Virus record (IMG/VR): IMGVR_UViG_3300005918_000104 | Span: 1-27,082 of that record | DNA: 27,082 bases | Direction: 5' to 3' (one strand) | DNA from: a virus | In this document: positions 1 through 6,069 of the stretch, in pieces | Layout: the number at the start of each line of letters is the position of its first letter | Numbering within the stretch: position 1 is the first letter of the stretch | The notes under the pieces: generated by a model | What the model saw: the letters and a program-made list of their open reading frames with translations, nothing else | Told to the model about the DNA's origin: nothing | The model's database searches: none | Made by a program: the position numbers and the translations under genes

Positions 1-26
1 GCTACCCCCAACCCAACAGGTGAAAC

Positions 27-263
27 ATGGACTGCCCAGAATGCGGATTGCCAAACCTACTGCCCTACGGCCCCTGTACCTCTTCGGTCTATTGCCCGGA
101 GTGCAGGAAACTTTGGGACCGGCCGGAACCGGAACCGGAACCGAGTCCGCAACCTGGCATTCGGTGCTCTTCGGTCGAAAGGGGCCGGCAATGGCGGGAA
201 AACAGAGTGGGGCCGTCGCGCCTTGTCGCGGATCGGGCATTTTACATTCCAAGAGAAAACTGA
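27..263 (+). CDS. small zinc-ribbon protein, unknown function
   Basis: A 78-residue protein with two Cys-X2-Cys knuckles (C3/C6 and C23/C26, with a further C17), the pattern of a one-zinc ribbon. The knuckles are followed by a short Pro-Glu repeat (around residues 32-40) and a basic tail. The ATG has AGGTGA upstream at a good distance. A longer overlapping frame starting at 20 lacks any such pattern and was rejected. It is the first gene of a run of small + strand genes. Zinc binding is inferred from spacing only; the partner (DNA, RNA or protein) cannot be told. Confidence 0.6.
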   Translation: MDCPECGLPNLLPYGPCTSSVYCPECRKLWDRPEPEPEPSPQPGIRCSSVERGRQWRENRVGPSRLVADRAFYIPREN

Positions 264-278
264 CGAAGGGAACCAGCA

Positions 279-368
279 ATGGCTGTACTATTCATCCTTA
301 CAGTAGCAAGTGTAGTTTGTGTCTGGCTAGTCGCCAACAGCGAATCCAGCATGACAGGCCGATTCTAA
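279..368 (+). CDS. 29-residue single-pass membrane peptide
   Basis: Short frame whose ATG at 279 is preceded by GAAGGGA. The peptide starts MAVLFILTVASVVCVWLVA, one hydrophobic helix, and ends with a short polar tail (NSESSMTGRF). It sits between two genes with 15-nt gaps on each side, so it fills an otherwise empty space in a packed operon. Phage genomes often carry such membrane miniproteins (lysis regulators, exclusion proteins). Here nothing beyond the helix, the start signal and the position supports a role. Confidence 0.45.
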   Translation: MAVLFILTVASVVCVWLVANSESSMTGRF

Positions 369-383
369 CCGAAGAGGAAACCG

Positions 384-782
384 ATGATTTTACGACACCC
401 AATTGAGATTACTTCACGCCTACTGCCCGGCGTGAAGGTGGGCGACGCCTACATTTCCATCCGCTACTCTAGCCGTCCAGGTGACGACAACAGGTTTCGC
501 TACCATTACTTCATCGACCTACCCGGCGGGGTGGAGCACGAAAACGACGATATGCAATCGGGGTGTGGGTGTGGCAATCTGTTAAACGGACTGGCCGACC
601 TGCTGAGATTCTTGTCTGCTTGCGGGGCAGACTACGCTAGTGGCATGGGTGAAGATGGCTGGGGCGAGAATGCCGACCTATTCCCGTCTGCCGTTGGGGC
701 ATGGGCTGCGGAAAATCAGGACGAATTGTCTTCGCTGCAATGCGAACTAGAGGAAACCGAAACCATTTTGATCGAGGAATGA
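384..782 (+). CDS. conserved phage hypothetical protein, 132 aa
   Basis: A soluble acidic protein of 132 residues. The start is well placed behind GAGGAAA. The N-terminal half reads like a beta-rich fold (VGDAYISIRYSS, RYHYFIDLPGG), followed by a Gly/Cys loop (SGCGCGNLLNGL) and an acidic helical C-terminus. I recall similar proteins (a YSSRPGDD...YY.DLPGG...SGCG pattern) in phages and planctomycete mobile elements, all without a function. Its stop lies inside the initiation block of the next gene, so translation is probably coupled. No catalytic motif is evident. Confidence 0.65.
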   Translation: MILRHPIEITSRLLPGVKVGDAYISIRYSSRPGDDNRFRYHYFIDLPGGVEHENDDMQSGCGCGNLLNGLADLLRFLSACGADYASGMGEDGWGENADLFPSAVGAWAAENQDELSSLQCELEETETILIEE

Positions 783-790
783 GAACATGG
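774..790 (+). repeat. 17-bp duplicated translation-start block, copy 1
   Basis: GAGGAATGAGAACATGG contains the Shine-Dalgarno GAGGA, the stop codon of the preceding gene (TGA at 780-782) and the ATG at 787. The same 17 bases recur at 1153-1169 before the next gene, so the two genes share an identical ribosome-binding site. Confidence 0.7.
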
Positions 791-1131
791 CGTATATCTA
801 TGCGGCCGATCTATGGTGCGACTCTTGCGGGGAGTCCATCCGCAAACAGATAACCGAAGAGGGAAAGGCCCCAAGCGACCCATATAAGGAATGGAGTTAC
901 GATTCCGACGAATTCCCAAAGCATGTAGGCGACAATGAAGAAAGCGACGGTCCAACAAATTGTGCGGCAGGCGAAGAGTGTCTGGAGGCCGAAACACTTC
1001 CGTCTGGCCGCAAGATCGGCAAGCAGCTTGGGGGCTTGACTCGCATAGGGGTGGAGTATCTGTATAACGCAATCGAAGAGGGCGGGGAAGTGACGGAGTT
1101 CTGGGCAGAGCATTACAGCGACTACCTTTGA
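787..1131 (+). CDS. conserved phage hypothetical, Cys-containing, 114 aa
   Basis: The protein opens with a Cys-X2-Cys knuckle (WCDSCGE, C11/C14) and has two further Cys near residues 60 and 65 (NCAAGEEC), enough for one zinc site. It then has a block reading LPSGRKIG and a C-terminal block GVEYLYNAIEEGGEV ending in W..HYSDYL. I recall this arrangement, including the SYDSDEFP segment, as a recurrent small phage protein of unknown role. The start is fixed by the GAGGAATGAGAAC leader. It probably acts in the cytoplasm. Confidence 0.7.
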   Translation: MAYIYAADLWCDSCGESIRKQITEEGKAPSDPYKEWSYDSDEFPKHVGDNEESDGPTNCAAGEECLEAETLPSGRKIGKQLGGLTRIGVEYLYNAIEEGGEVTEFWAEHYSDYL

Positions 1132-1152
1132 TCGAAACCAATCACCACACAA

Positions 1153-1169
1153 GAGGAATGAGAACATGG
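1153..1169 (+). repeat. 17-bp duplicated translation-start block, copy 2
   Basis: An exact copy of the block at 774-790, again carrying GAGGA and the ATG (1166). Here it lies in an intergenic gap and does not contain the upstream stop. Confidence 0.7.
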
Positions 1170-1522
1170 GACAATCGATAAACTTGACGCTGCGTAGGGT
1201 GAAGCGGTTCCGCGGGATGATACGTGACTTGTGGGACACAGTAGAGCGGATTAAGATGTCGCACAAGGACTACCTTGCTGACCGAAAATTGATTCAGAGC
1301 TATCGTGAGTACGAGAGTTTGCCGAACTGGGCAAAGGAACACCTCGGCGGTTACGACCTGGCCAGGTACGATATGATCTGGAAGAAGATGTCGTTCTCTT
1401 ACGTCGTCTACGGGAAGCGGATTACTACCGATTCCGACGAGTGGAAAAAGGTGGCCTCCGCCGGGGATGCGTCGGAAGGGAAACACGTCTGGACCGACAG
1501 TCCGGATAGAATATGGTCTTGA
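1166..1522 (+). CDS. hypothetical protein, 118 aa
   Basis: A basic, largely helical protein rich in Lys, Arg and Trp. The N-terminal part (VKRFRGMIRDLWDTVERIKMS) resembles an amphipathic helix. The middle holds LPNWAKEHLGGYDLARYDMIW and the end is polar. No known domain, signal peptide or membrane segment was recognised. The start is secure because it uses the same 17-bp initiation block as the preceding gene. It belongs to the early cassette of small genes and I do not recognise the family. Confidence 0.6.
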   Translation: MGQSINLTLRRVKRFRGMIRDLWDTVERIKMSHKDYLADRKLIQSYREYESLPNWAKEHLGGYDLARYDMIWKKMSFSYVVYGKRITTDSDEWKKVASAGDASEGKHVWTDSPDRIWS

Positions 1523-1602
1523 CATTCCACGGGTCGGCCGCCGCTTGGACGGCCAACTCGCGGACTGTTACGACTCTAGGTGTTTAATGAAAGGGTATTA
1601 CG

Positions 1603-1821
1603 ATGGCTAAGACTTGTTGGGTAGTTTGCCACAAGGACGGCGGACACCCCTGCCCGCCGATCGACCGCAATGATTCGTACTATGGCGGGAAAACTCCGGA
1701 CGCCGGAATGATGGCATTCTGGACAAAGGCAGGTTGCGAAGCGGCGTGCTGCAATCAAGACTACCTGTATGGTCTCAGCACGGAACCTCGGCGATTGGAA
1801 GACGTAGTCAAGATTCGTTAG
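1603..1821 (+). CDS. small Cys-rich hypothetical protein, 72 aa
   Basis: Seventy-two residues with six Cys (positions 5, 9, 17, 45, 49 and 50) and a few His, which suggests a metal site or a disulfide-free Cys cluster. The ATG follows GAAAGGG with a rather long spacer. The 80 nt before it (1523-1602) hold no other gene; a weak GGCCG...CGGCC inverted repeat lies there without a T-run. No family was recognised. This is the last gene before a recognisable promoter at 1834-1862, so it probably ends a transcription unit or is read through. Confidence 0.55.
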   Translation: MAKTCWVVCHKDGGHPCPPIDRNDSYYGGKTPDAGMMAFWTKAGCEAACCNQDYLYGLSTEPRRLEDVVKIR

Positions 1822-1833
1822 TTTGGAAATTAC

Positions 1834-1862
1834 TTGACAAACAGCGAACCGTGAATTAGACT
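1834..1862 (+). promoter_or_regulatory. sigma70-like promoter TTGACA-N17-TAGACT
   Basis: A perfect -35 hexamer TTGACA (1834-1839), a 17-nt spacer and TAGACT (1857-1862; 4 of 6 to TATAAT) lie in the gap before the gene at 1902, which has its own GGAG ribosome site. Transcription would begin near 1869. The organism's sigma factors are unknown, so this is by comparison with the general bacterial consensus. Confidence 0.5.
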
Positions 1863-1901
1863 TGAATAGTCGAAACCAATTTTCAGAACTGGAGAAAAGA
1901 A

Positions 1902-2639
1902 ATGATAAAATGTACGATTACTATTCCCGTAAGCAATTCCGATGGGCTGTCTTCGGACTCGCAAAACAGGGGGATCGTCAAGAGGCTTACACACGAGTTC
2001 GGAAATTGCACCGCTAGCAATCGCGTCACGGTTCACCGGCCGGGCGGAACAGCCGGTGTCGCAATGCGTCTTTTCGTATACGTCGCCCCCATGGACGTAG
2101 GCCGGCTCCGCGACGCTGTTGCGGAGATATGCCGGACGCTAGGCCTCGACTCGATTCAGTTCGAGAGGTCCTTGCCTAGCGTCGAGGATATCGACCCGGC
2201 GGAAGTGATGGAGCCGGCCAAAGATCCCATGGAAGAAGCTATGATGCGGCATAGCGACGCCGAACTTGAAAAGCTGGCCACCGAAGTGCAGGACAAGCCC
2301 CCGACCCCGGAGGTGCGTGCCGAAAACGACAAGCTAATTGATAGGCTTTTCGGCACTCAATCGACGAAGAGGCCGGCTAAAATGAGATTTTACCGCCACC
2401 CAGACGATCCGCCGACAATCGGGCAGGCCACAAAAAGGGCAGAAGAGGCGTTTCTAGCACCAGCTATACTCCCTCCGGAGACTGCCGCCGGGTCGATCTG
2501 CAAGGTTGTGCCAAATAGAGGTATCGAGTTCGGCGGAGAGTTGAGCACCGCAATGGTCGCCAGGCTAAAGAACATGGAGTTCGAGGTGCTGCTGTACAGC
2601 CAGCGGGGCGTAGTCTCGACAGTAATCAGGGCCAAGTAG
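1902..2639 (+). CDS. hypothetical protein, 245 aa, two-part architecture
   Basis: The first ~90 residues form a compact alpha/beta-looking domain (ITIPVSNSDG..., HEFGNCTASN..., RLFVYVAPMDVGRLRDAVAEI). This layout is shared with small phage hypotheticals in which a long helix follows an FGG-T type loop. The middle (~95-150) is acidic and helical, probably a linker or coiled coil. The last ~50 residues look beta-rich again (EFGGELSTAMVARLKNMEFEVLL). No enzyme motif is present. The GGAG before the ATG and the promoter at 1834-1862 make this the first gene of a transcription unit that continues to about 3849. Confidence 0.6.
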   Translation: MIKCTITIPVSNSDGLSSDSQNRGIVKRLTHEFGNCTASNRVTVHRPGGTAGVAMRLFVYVAPMDVGRLRDAVAEICRTLGLDSIQFERSLPSVEDIDPAEVMEPAKDPMEEAMMRHSDAELEKLATEVQDKPPTPEVRAENDKLIDRLFGTQSTKRPAKMRFYRHPDDPPTIGQATKRAEEAFLAPAILPPETAAGSICKVVPNRGIEFGGELSTAMVARLKNMEFEVLLYSQRGVVSTVIRAK

Positions 2640-2713
2640 GTTGCGACCCCGGACCCTGGGGCAGGCGTCCGCGGCCGGATCGAAAACCAACCAACAACAA
2701 CCGGAGAGAGACC

Positions 2714-2881
2714 ATGGGAGAAATTGAAGTCAAGTGCGACAATTGCGAGTGTATCGATGTTATCAGTGCGTTTGAGCCGTCTGCATGCACGGCGAACGGG
2801 TGGGACGAAGACCTGTATTGGTGCCCACATTGCGGAACCGAAACAACCGTAACGGAGGCGTCCTGCGATGCTGGCAACTGA
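2714..2881 (+). CDS. 55-residue zinc-ribbon protein
   Basis: The ATG at 2714 lies behind GGAGAGAG. The protein has CDNCEC near the N-terminus (C8/C11/C13) and WCPHCGTE in the second half (C37/C40), the classic two-knuckle zinc ribbon, with a TTVTEASC strand after it. The stop at 2879-2881 overlaps the next start (2868) by 14 nt, so translation is probably coupled. Phage zinc ribbons of this size are usually nucleic-acid or protein adaptors; no specific role can be assigned. Confidence 0.65.
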   Translation: MGEIEVKCDNCECIDVISAFEPSACTANGWDEDLYWCPHCGTETTVTEASCDAGN

Positions 2882-3074
2882 GATCATCATCGAGACCGAC
2901 GAACCGCGGACACTGTATCCAGAGAGTCCGCTGACAATCCACGAAGTACGCGACCAGTTCCGTCGCGACGGCAACGACCCGATTGTCTTTCTTGACGACC
3001 GGGGCACCGCAAGAGTGTCGTTTGTTCCACTGGACTGCCCCTACGCCTATCCAACCGAAGCTTTCTGTAACTAA
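2868..3074 (+). CDS. hypothetical protein, 68 aa
   Basis: A small acidic protein with a likely beta-strand/helix/beta-strand order (ATEIIIETDE, TIHEVRDQFRRDG, PIVFLDDRGTARVSFVPL). The start at 2868 has GGAGG-like sequence (GGAGGCG) inside the end of the preceding zinc-ribbon gene, which it overlaps by 14 nt. No motif identifies a function. A longer reading frame on the other strand here is a shadow. Confidence 0.55.
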   Translation: MLATEIIIETDEPRTLYPESPLTIHEVRDQFRRDGNDPIVFLDDRGTARVSFVPLDCPYAYPTEAFCN

Positions 3075-3091
3075 TCACAATGGAGATTACT

Positions 3092-3406
3092 ATGGACTAT
3101 TCTGACTTGAGTGACTTCGATGAACTTGACGAACCGCATGTCCCTGACAGTGCCGAGGAAATCAGAGGCTATCCGCCGGTTCCGTTTCCAGACCTGCAAG
3201 AGTTCGAGTCTACGGAATGGAAGGATACGGAAAAAAGCTGGTTCGTCGATAGCTCCGGAACGGGAGCGGACAACGAACCCGCTCTCACTATTAGCCAATT
3301 CAAGTTGAAATTGGAGGCGTATCACAAGGCCAACCCCACGCACGGGTTCGGCCTCACTGGAGTGGGGCAGTTCCAGGTGTACGTGTCTGCTTTTGCTCCG
3401 GCATAA
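3092..3406 (+). CDS. conserved acidic phage hypothetical, 104 aa
   Basis: The first ~45 residues are strongly acidic (MDYSDLSDFDELDEP), which may mimic DNA charge or act as a flexible arm. The second half holds KSWFVDSSG, EPALTISQF and a C-terminal GFGLTGVGQFQVYVSAF. I associate this pattern with a recurrent phage/mobile-element family of unknown function. I choose the ATG at 3092 because GGAG lies 6 nt upstream of it; the in-frame ATG at 3080 has no ribosome site and would add four residues. Confidence 0.65.
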   Translation: MDYSDLSDFDELDEPHVPDSAEEIRGYPPVPFPDLQEFESTEWKDTEKSWFVDSSGTGADNEPALTISQFKLKLEAYHKANPTHGFGLTGVGQFQVYVSAFAPA

Positions 3407-3466
3407 TGCAGCCATGTTGTATTGGGGTGGATTCAGTATTACTTCAACCTCACGCGGGAGAACATC

Positions 3467-3649
3467 ATGGCTGCAACTATCGGGGACATTATTTCCTACG
3501 AAAACGGAGCGTTGTCAGAAGAGGAAACAGTAGAAATGTTTCAGAGCTTAATCGACTCTGGCTTGGCGTGGTCGCTCCAAGGTTCCTACGGTAGGAAGGC
3601 GGAGCAATTGATCGAGGCCGGCCACTGTACGCCCCGGTTCACTGCGTAG
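3467..3649 (+). CDS. small phage protein, DUF7417-like
   Basis: Sixty residues with the order IGDIISYENG, LSEEETVEMFQSLIDSGLAW, LQGSYGRKAEQLIEAG. This fits a very common small phage family that I recall as DUF7417, whose function is unknown. The ATG at 3467 has GGGAG 6 nt upstream and gives the family's usual N-terminus; an in-frame ATG at 3422 would add 15 unrelated residues. The stop overlaps the GTG start of the next gene (TAGTG). Probably a helical cytoplasmic protein. Confidence 0.75.
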   Translation: MAATIGDIISYENGALSEEETVEMFQSLIDSGLAWSLQGSYGRKAEQLIEAGHCTPRFTA

Positions 3650-3849
3650 TGAAACCAATGAAAACAGAATTACGAGACGGCGAGTGGTGGATTACCGGCC
3701 AGGATCTCGAAGTCGAGTGCGGTCCCTACGATACCAAGGCCGAGGCCGAGGGCGACCGCATCGGCATGCAGCGGACTTTCAGGCTGGAGAATAAGCCCGG
3801 ATTCATCACGAGCGACACGGCCAGTGGCCTGATTACCAAGAAAATCTGA
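3649..3849 (+). CDS. small phage hypothetical, 66 aa
   Basis: The protein contains GEWWITGQDLEVECGPYDTKAEAEGDRIGMQRTFR. The WITG...CGPY.TKAEAE.DR.G..R pattern recurs in many small phage and mobile-element proteins with no known role. A GTG at 3649 overlaps the preceding TAG by one base. An in-frame ATG at 3658 (four codons in) is an equally good start, and neither has a clear ribosome site, which points to translational coupling. Its stop lies inside the inverted repeat at 3835-3870. Confidence 0.7.
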   Translation: MKPMKTELRDGEWWITGQDLEVECGPYDTKAEAEGDRIGMQRTFRLENKPGFITSDTASGLITKKI

Positions 3850-3870
3850 GAAAATTCCGGTTTTCTTGGT
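3835..3870. repeat. 10-bp perfect inverted repeat over a stop codon
   Basis: ACCAAGAAAA (3835-3844) is exactly complementary to TTTTCTTGGT (3861-3870), with a 16-nt loop containing the TGA of the preceding gene. No T-run follows on the + side. It could be a weak terminator, a 3'-end stabilising hairpin or a protein-binding site next to the promoter-like element at 3889-3897. Confidence 0.45.
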
Positions 3871-3888
3871 ACTAGACCGACTTATCGA

Positions 3889-3897
3889 TGGTACAAT
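3889..3897 (+). promoter_or_regulatory. extended -10 promoter-like element
   Basis: TGGTACAAT fits the extended -10 consensus TGNTATAAT with one change. It lies in the 116-nt gap before the gene at 3966, just after the inverted repeat. No good -35 is present at 16-18 nt. Transcription would start near 3904 and could drive the ATPase/recombination module. Confidence 0.35.
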
Positions 3898-3965
3898 AGA
3901 CCCTTATCGGCAAAGGCCAGCATTCAATGACAGCACGAAACAACGAATCTCTTGGAGCGAGAGAC

Positions 3966-4151
3966 ATGGAAGTATTTCTTATCACCGAAGACGACGAGCA
4001 CTTGCTCTGTAGCGTCGATGGAATCCGAGAGGGAAGAGACGAAGAGTATGCGGCAAGCATTCTCTTGGGTGCGGTCAAGGCTGCCGTTGGTGCATGGCTG
4101 GTCGATTCTGGGCAAGAATTTTCGCAAGACTTCAAGATAGTCATTAGGTAG
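3966..4151 (+). CDS. hypothetical protein, 61 aa
   Basis: A small acidic protein beginning MEVFLITEDDEHLLCSVDG, with a hydrophobic helix in the middle (YAASILLGAVKAAVGAWL) that looks amphipathic rather than membrane-spanning. The ATG at 3966 has GGAGCGAGAG upstream. An earlier in-frame ATG at 3927 lacks a ribosome site. It ends 10 nt before the ATPase gene and is probably cotranscribed with it. No family was recognised. Confidence 0.55.
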   Translation: MEVFLITEDDEHLLCSVDGIREGRDEEYAASILLGAVKAAVGAWLVDSGQEFSQDFKIVIR

Positions 4152-4161
4152 GGAGAGACAA

Positions 4162-4938
4162 GTGGCATTTAACCTCGACTCGATTACGAGCGGTACTGTA
4201 ATGCGTCCGCCGCGGATTATCCTTCTCGGCGTAGAAAAGATTGGCAAGAGTACCTGGGCCGCCGCGTGGCCCGGAGCTATCGGCCTGCCGGTCAAGGGCG
4301 AAGAGGGTATCGATGACATTGACGTGCCAGCGTTCCCGCCAAGTCATAGCGTCGTAGATCTCATTTCCGGGCTGTCCACGCTACGGGGTGATAACCACCA
4401 GTTCCAGACTGTGTTCCTTGACTCAGCCAGCACGTTGGAACCTCTCATTCACGCCGACGTGTGTGCGAGCAACGGAAACGTCGACAGCATCGAGAAGGTC
4501 GGCGGCGGGTACGGCAAAGGATACACGATGTCCCTGTCGCACTGGAGAATGATTACGGAGTGGCTGGATACACTGCGTACCGAACGCAACATGGCGTCCA
4601 TCATCATCGGCCACGTCAAGGTGAAACGCTTTGACGACCCGGCCGGCGACTCCTACGATCAGTACCAGTTCGACATTCACGACAAGGCCGCCAACCTTCT
4701 GTATCGGTGGGCAGATGTCATTCTGTTTGCCAACACAAAGGTTGTCGTCAAGAAAGAAGACGTTGGCTTCAACAAGGAAAAGAAGCGGGGACTCGACCTC
4801 ACTGGCGGCGCCCGGTTCTTGTATACGCAGAAGAACCCGGCACACCCCGGTGGAGGCCGCGGCGTATACGGGCGACTCCCTTACGAGTTGCCGCTCGATT
4901 TCAACGCGTTCATGGCCGCTATTGTGGCGGCCCAGTAG
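4162..4938 (+). CDS. phage RecA-fold ATPase, Sak4-like (AAA_24)
   Basis: A 258-residue P-loop ATPase. Walker A is GVEKIGKST (residues 23-31) and Walker B is TVFLDS (83-88, D87). The order agrees with the phage 'nucleotide-binding protein' family that includes Sak4-type recombinases, which load on ssDNA and anneal or exchange strands together with a phage SSB. The start is a GTG preceded by GGGAGAG. The DUF669 gene two genes downstream is the usual partner of this ATPase, with nuclease, helicase and resolvase genes further on, so a recombination or replication role is well supported. Strand exchange versus annealing only cannot be judged from sequence. Confidence 0.85.
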   Translation: MAFNLDSITSGTVMRPPRIILLGVEKIGKSTWAAAWPGAIGLPVKGEEGIDDIDVPAFPPSHSVVDLISGLSTLRGDNHQFQTVFLDSASTLEPLIHADVCASNGNVDSIEKVGGGYGKGYTMSLSHWRMITEWLDTLRTERNMASIIIGHVKVKRFDDPAGDSYDQYQFDIHDKAANLLYRWADVILFANTKVVVKKEDVGFNKEKKRGLDLTGGARFLYTQKNPAHPGGGRGVYGRLPYELPLDFNAFMAAIVAAQ

Positions 4939-4959
4939 TCTCAATAGGAAAGGCTAGGC

Positions 4960-5148
4960 ATGCCCAAGACGGAAGTAAAAGTTACGCTCGACCAGAAAGA
5001 AGTTTCAGACGCAATTATTGCGGCAGCAAGAGAGGCCGCCGGGGTGACTACTGGCGGGGCTCGCTTGGATATATACTACGACAAAGCTGCCAAGGAAGAC
5101 GGGCACGTAGACTGTGCGACCGTGCATTTTCAGCAGACGAAGAAGTAG
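4960..5148 (+). CDS. hypothetical protein, 62 aa
   Basis: A small protein beginning MPKTEVKVTLDQKEVSDAII. It has an Ala-rich helix (AIIAAAREAAG), then LDIYYDKAAKEDGHVD and a final strand ATVHFQQTKK. The start has AGGAAAGG upstream. It sits between the ATPase and the DUF669 gene, a place where such phages often carry one or two small accessory proteins. No motif gives a function. Confidence 0.55.
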   Translation: MPKTEVKVTLDQKEVSDAIIAAAREAAGVTTGGARLDIYYDKAAKEDGHVDCATVHFQQTKK

Positions 5149-5161
5149 AAGAGGGCTTTAT

Positions 5162-5300
5162 GTGGGCGTAGGTAACCACAAGGAAGAAGTGTACCCCCGG
5201 CCGAGATTCCAAAGGGCTGTGACACGGCCAGCCACGAGATGGGGGGATGCGAGGTGGAAACCGATGATGACTAACGGTGGTTCAATCCCACCCGCCTGCT
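5162..5300 (+). ncRNA. tRNA-like 3' half in an intergenic gap (candidate)
   Basis: The 194-nt gap 5149-5342 carries a perfect T-arm: GGTGG (5276-5280), loop TTCAATC (5281-5287), CCACC (5288-5292). It is followed by CGCCTGC and T at the acceptor and discriminator positions. GTGGGCG at 5162-5168 can pair with CGCCTGC over seven positions (two wobbles) and is followed by TA and a GGTA/TACC D-stem-like pair. At 139 nt it is too long for a normal tRNA and no clear anticodon arm was found. It could be a degenerate tRNA, a tRNA-like RNA or an attachment-site remnant of a tRNA 3' end. A 17-codon frame (5263-5316) with its own GAGGTG ribosome site overlaps it. Confidence 0.2.
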
Positions 5301-5342
5301 CTTTTCGGAAACCATAATCACTTCACCACAAGGGAGAATCCT

Positions 5343-6041
5343 ATGTCTACAGGCCAAGCCGGCGACCTGAGTGCTTTTTTTGCTCCGCAAGGCGGTGCTT
5401 TCGACACGAGTTCCGTTGTTCCGCTGGAAGATTTCCTGCCACTTACGCCCGGCGACTATCCGGTCCAAATTGAGGCGGCCGAGATCAAACGAACCAAGGC
5501 CGGCGATGGCAACTTCATCGAACTGAGGCTATGCGTGTTGGACGGCCCGGCGAACGGGCGTAAGCTTTGGGATAGGCTCAACATCGACAACCCCAGTGCG
5601 AAGGCCGTAGAGATCTCCATGCGGTCGCTTGCTGCCATTGGGCAGGCCACTGGGCTGGCCGTCGTGCGTGACACCCAAGAGCTTGTCGGGAAGATGTGCC
5701 TCGCTGCCGTCAAGGTCTCCGCTAAGAACGGCGACAACGAGATCCGCACCTACAAGCCTTTCGACGCCGTAGCTCCCGCGGCTCCGGCGGCTCCGGTTGC
5801 CCCGATTGCTCCCGCTCCGGCGGTCTACACTCCCGCTGCTACCGCCGCCCATCAGGCGGCCTACACTCCCGCCGCACTTGCGGCTCAGGCTCCCGCGGCT
5901 CCAGTAGCCCCTGTCGCTCCCGCCGCCCCGGCTCCCGCCGCCCCGGCTCCCGCCGCCCCGGTAGCTCCGTTCGCTCCGGCTCCCGCTGTTGGTGTCGCCC
6001 CGTGGAAGACCAACGCCGCCGTCCCGCCCGAGACGTTCTGA
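5343..6041 (+). CDS. DUF669 family phage ssDNA-associated protein
   Basis: A 232-residue protein. Residues 37-140 match the DUF669 pattern: PGDYPVQIEAAEIKRTKAGDG, LCVLDGPANGRKLWDRLN, NPSAKAVEISMRSLAAIGQATG, LVGKMCLAAVKV, YKPF. DUF669 proteins accompany Sak4-like ATPases in phages and are thought to act like single-strand binding proteins. Residues ~142-220 are an Ala/Pro/Val-rich, probably disordered tail, ending WKTNAAVPPETF. The ATG at 5343 follows AAGGGAG; in-frame codons upstream to 5277 lack a ribosome site and would overlap the tRNA-like element. A functional SSB role is an inference from the neighbourhood. Confidence 0.85.
   Translation: MSTGQAGDLSAFFAPQGGAFDTSSVVPLEDFLPLTPGDYPVQIEAAEIKRTKAGDGNFIELRLCVLDGPANGRKLWDRLNIDNPSAKAVEISMRSLAAIGQATGLAVVRDTQELVGKMCLAAVKVSAKNGDNEIRTYKPFDAVAPAAPAAPVAPIAPAPAVYTPAATAAHQAAYTPAALAAQAPAAPVAPVAPAAPAPAAPAPAAPVAPFAPAPAVGVAPWKTNAAVPPETF
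5916..5960 (+). repeat. three tandem 15-bp copies in the Ala/Pro tail
   Basis: GCTCCCGCCGCCCCG occurs three times in a row without mismatch and encodes APAAP units. It is in frame with the DUF669 gene, so copy-number change would lengthen or shorten the tail by five residues without a frameshift. Confidence 0.85.
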
Positions 6042-6069
6042 TGCTTGCGGCGGAAGCGGGAGGCTGCAC

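Noticed and set aside
20-406. Frame of 128 residues on the + strand overlapping the first genes
   Set aside because: It covers the zinc-ribbon gene, the 29-residue membrane peptide and the start of the next gene in another frame, has no ribosome site and has shadow-like composition.
811-1266. 151-residue - strand frame over the 787 and 1166 genes
   Set aside because: Both + strand genes have strong shared ribosome sites and a recognisable family pattern (787); the - frame has none.
2640-2713. GC-rich gap considered as a terminator
   Set aside because: Only a 4-bp CCCC/GGGG stem is present and no T-run follows it.
5916-5960. Short tandem repeats considered as a CRISPR-like array or iteron origin
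   Set aside because: The repeats are directly tandem with no spacers, are in frame and encode an Ala/Pro tail; no origin-type AT-rich region is adjacent.
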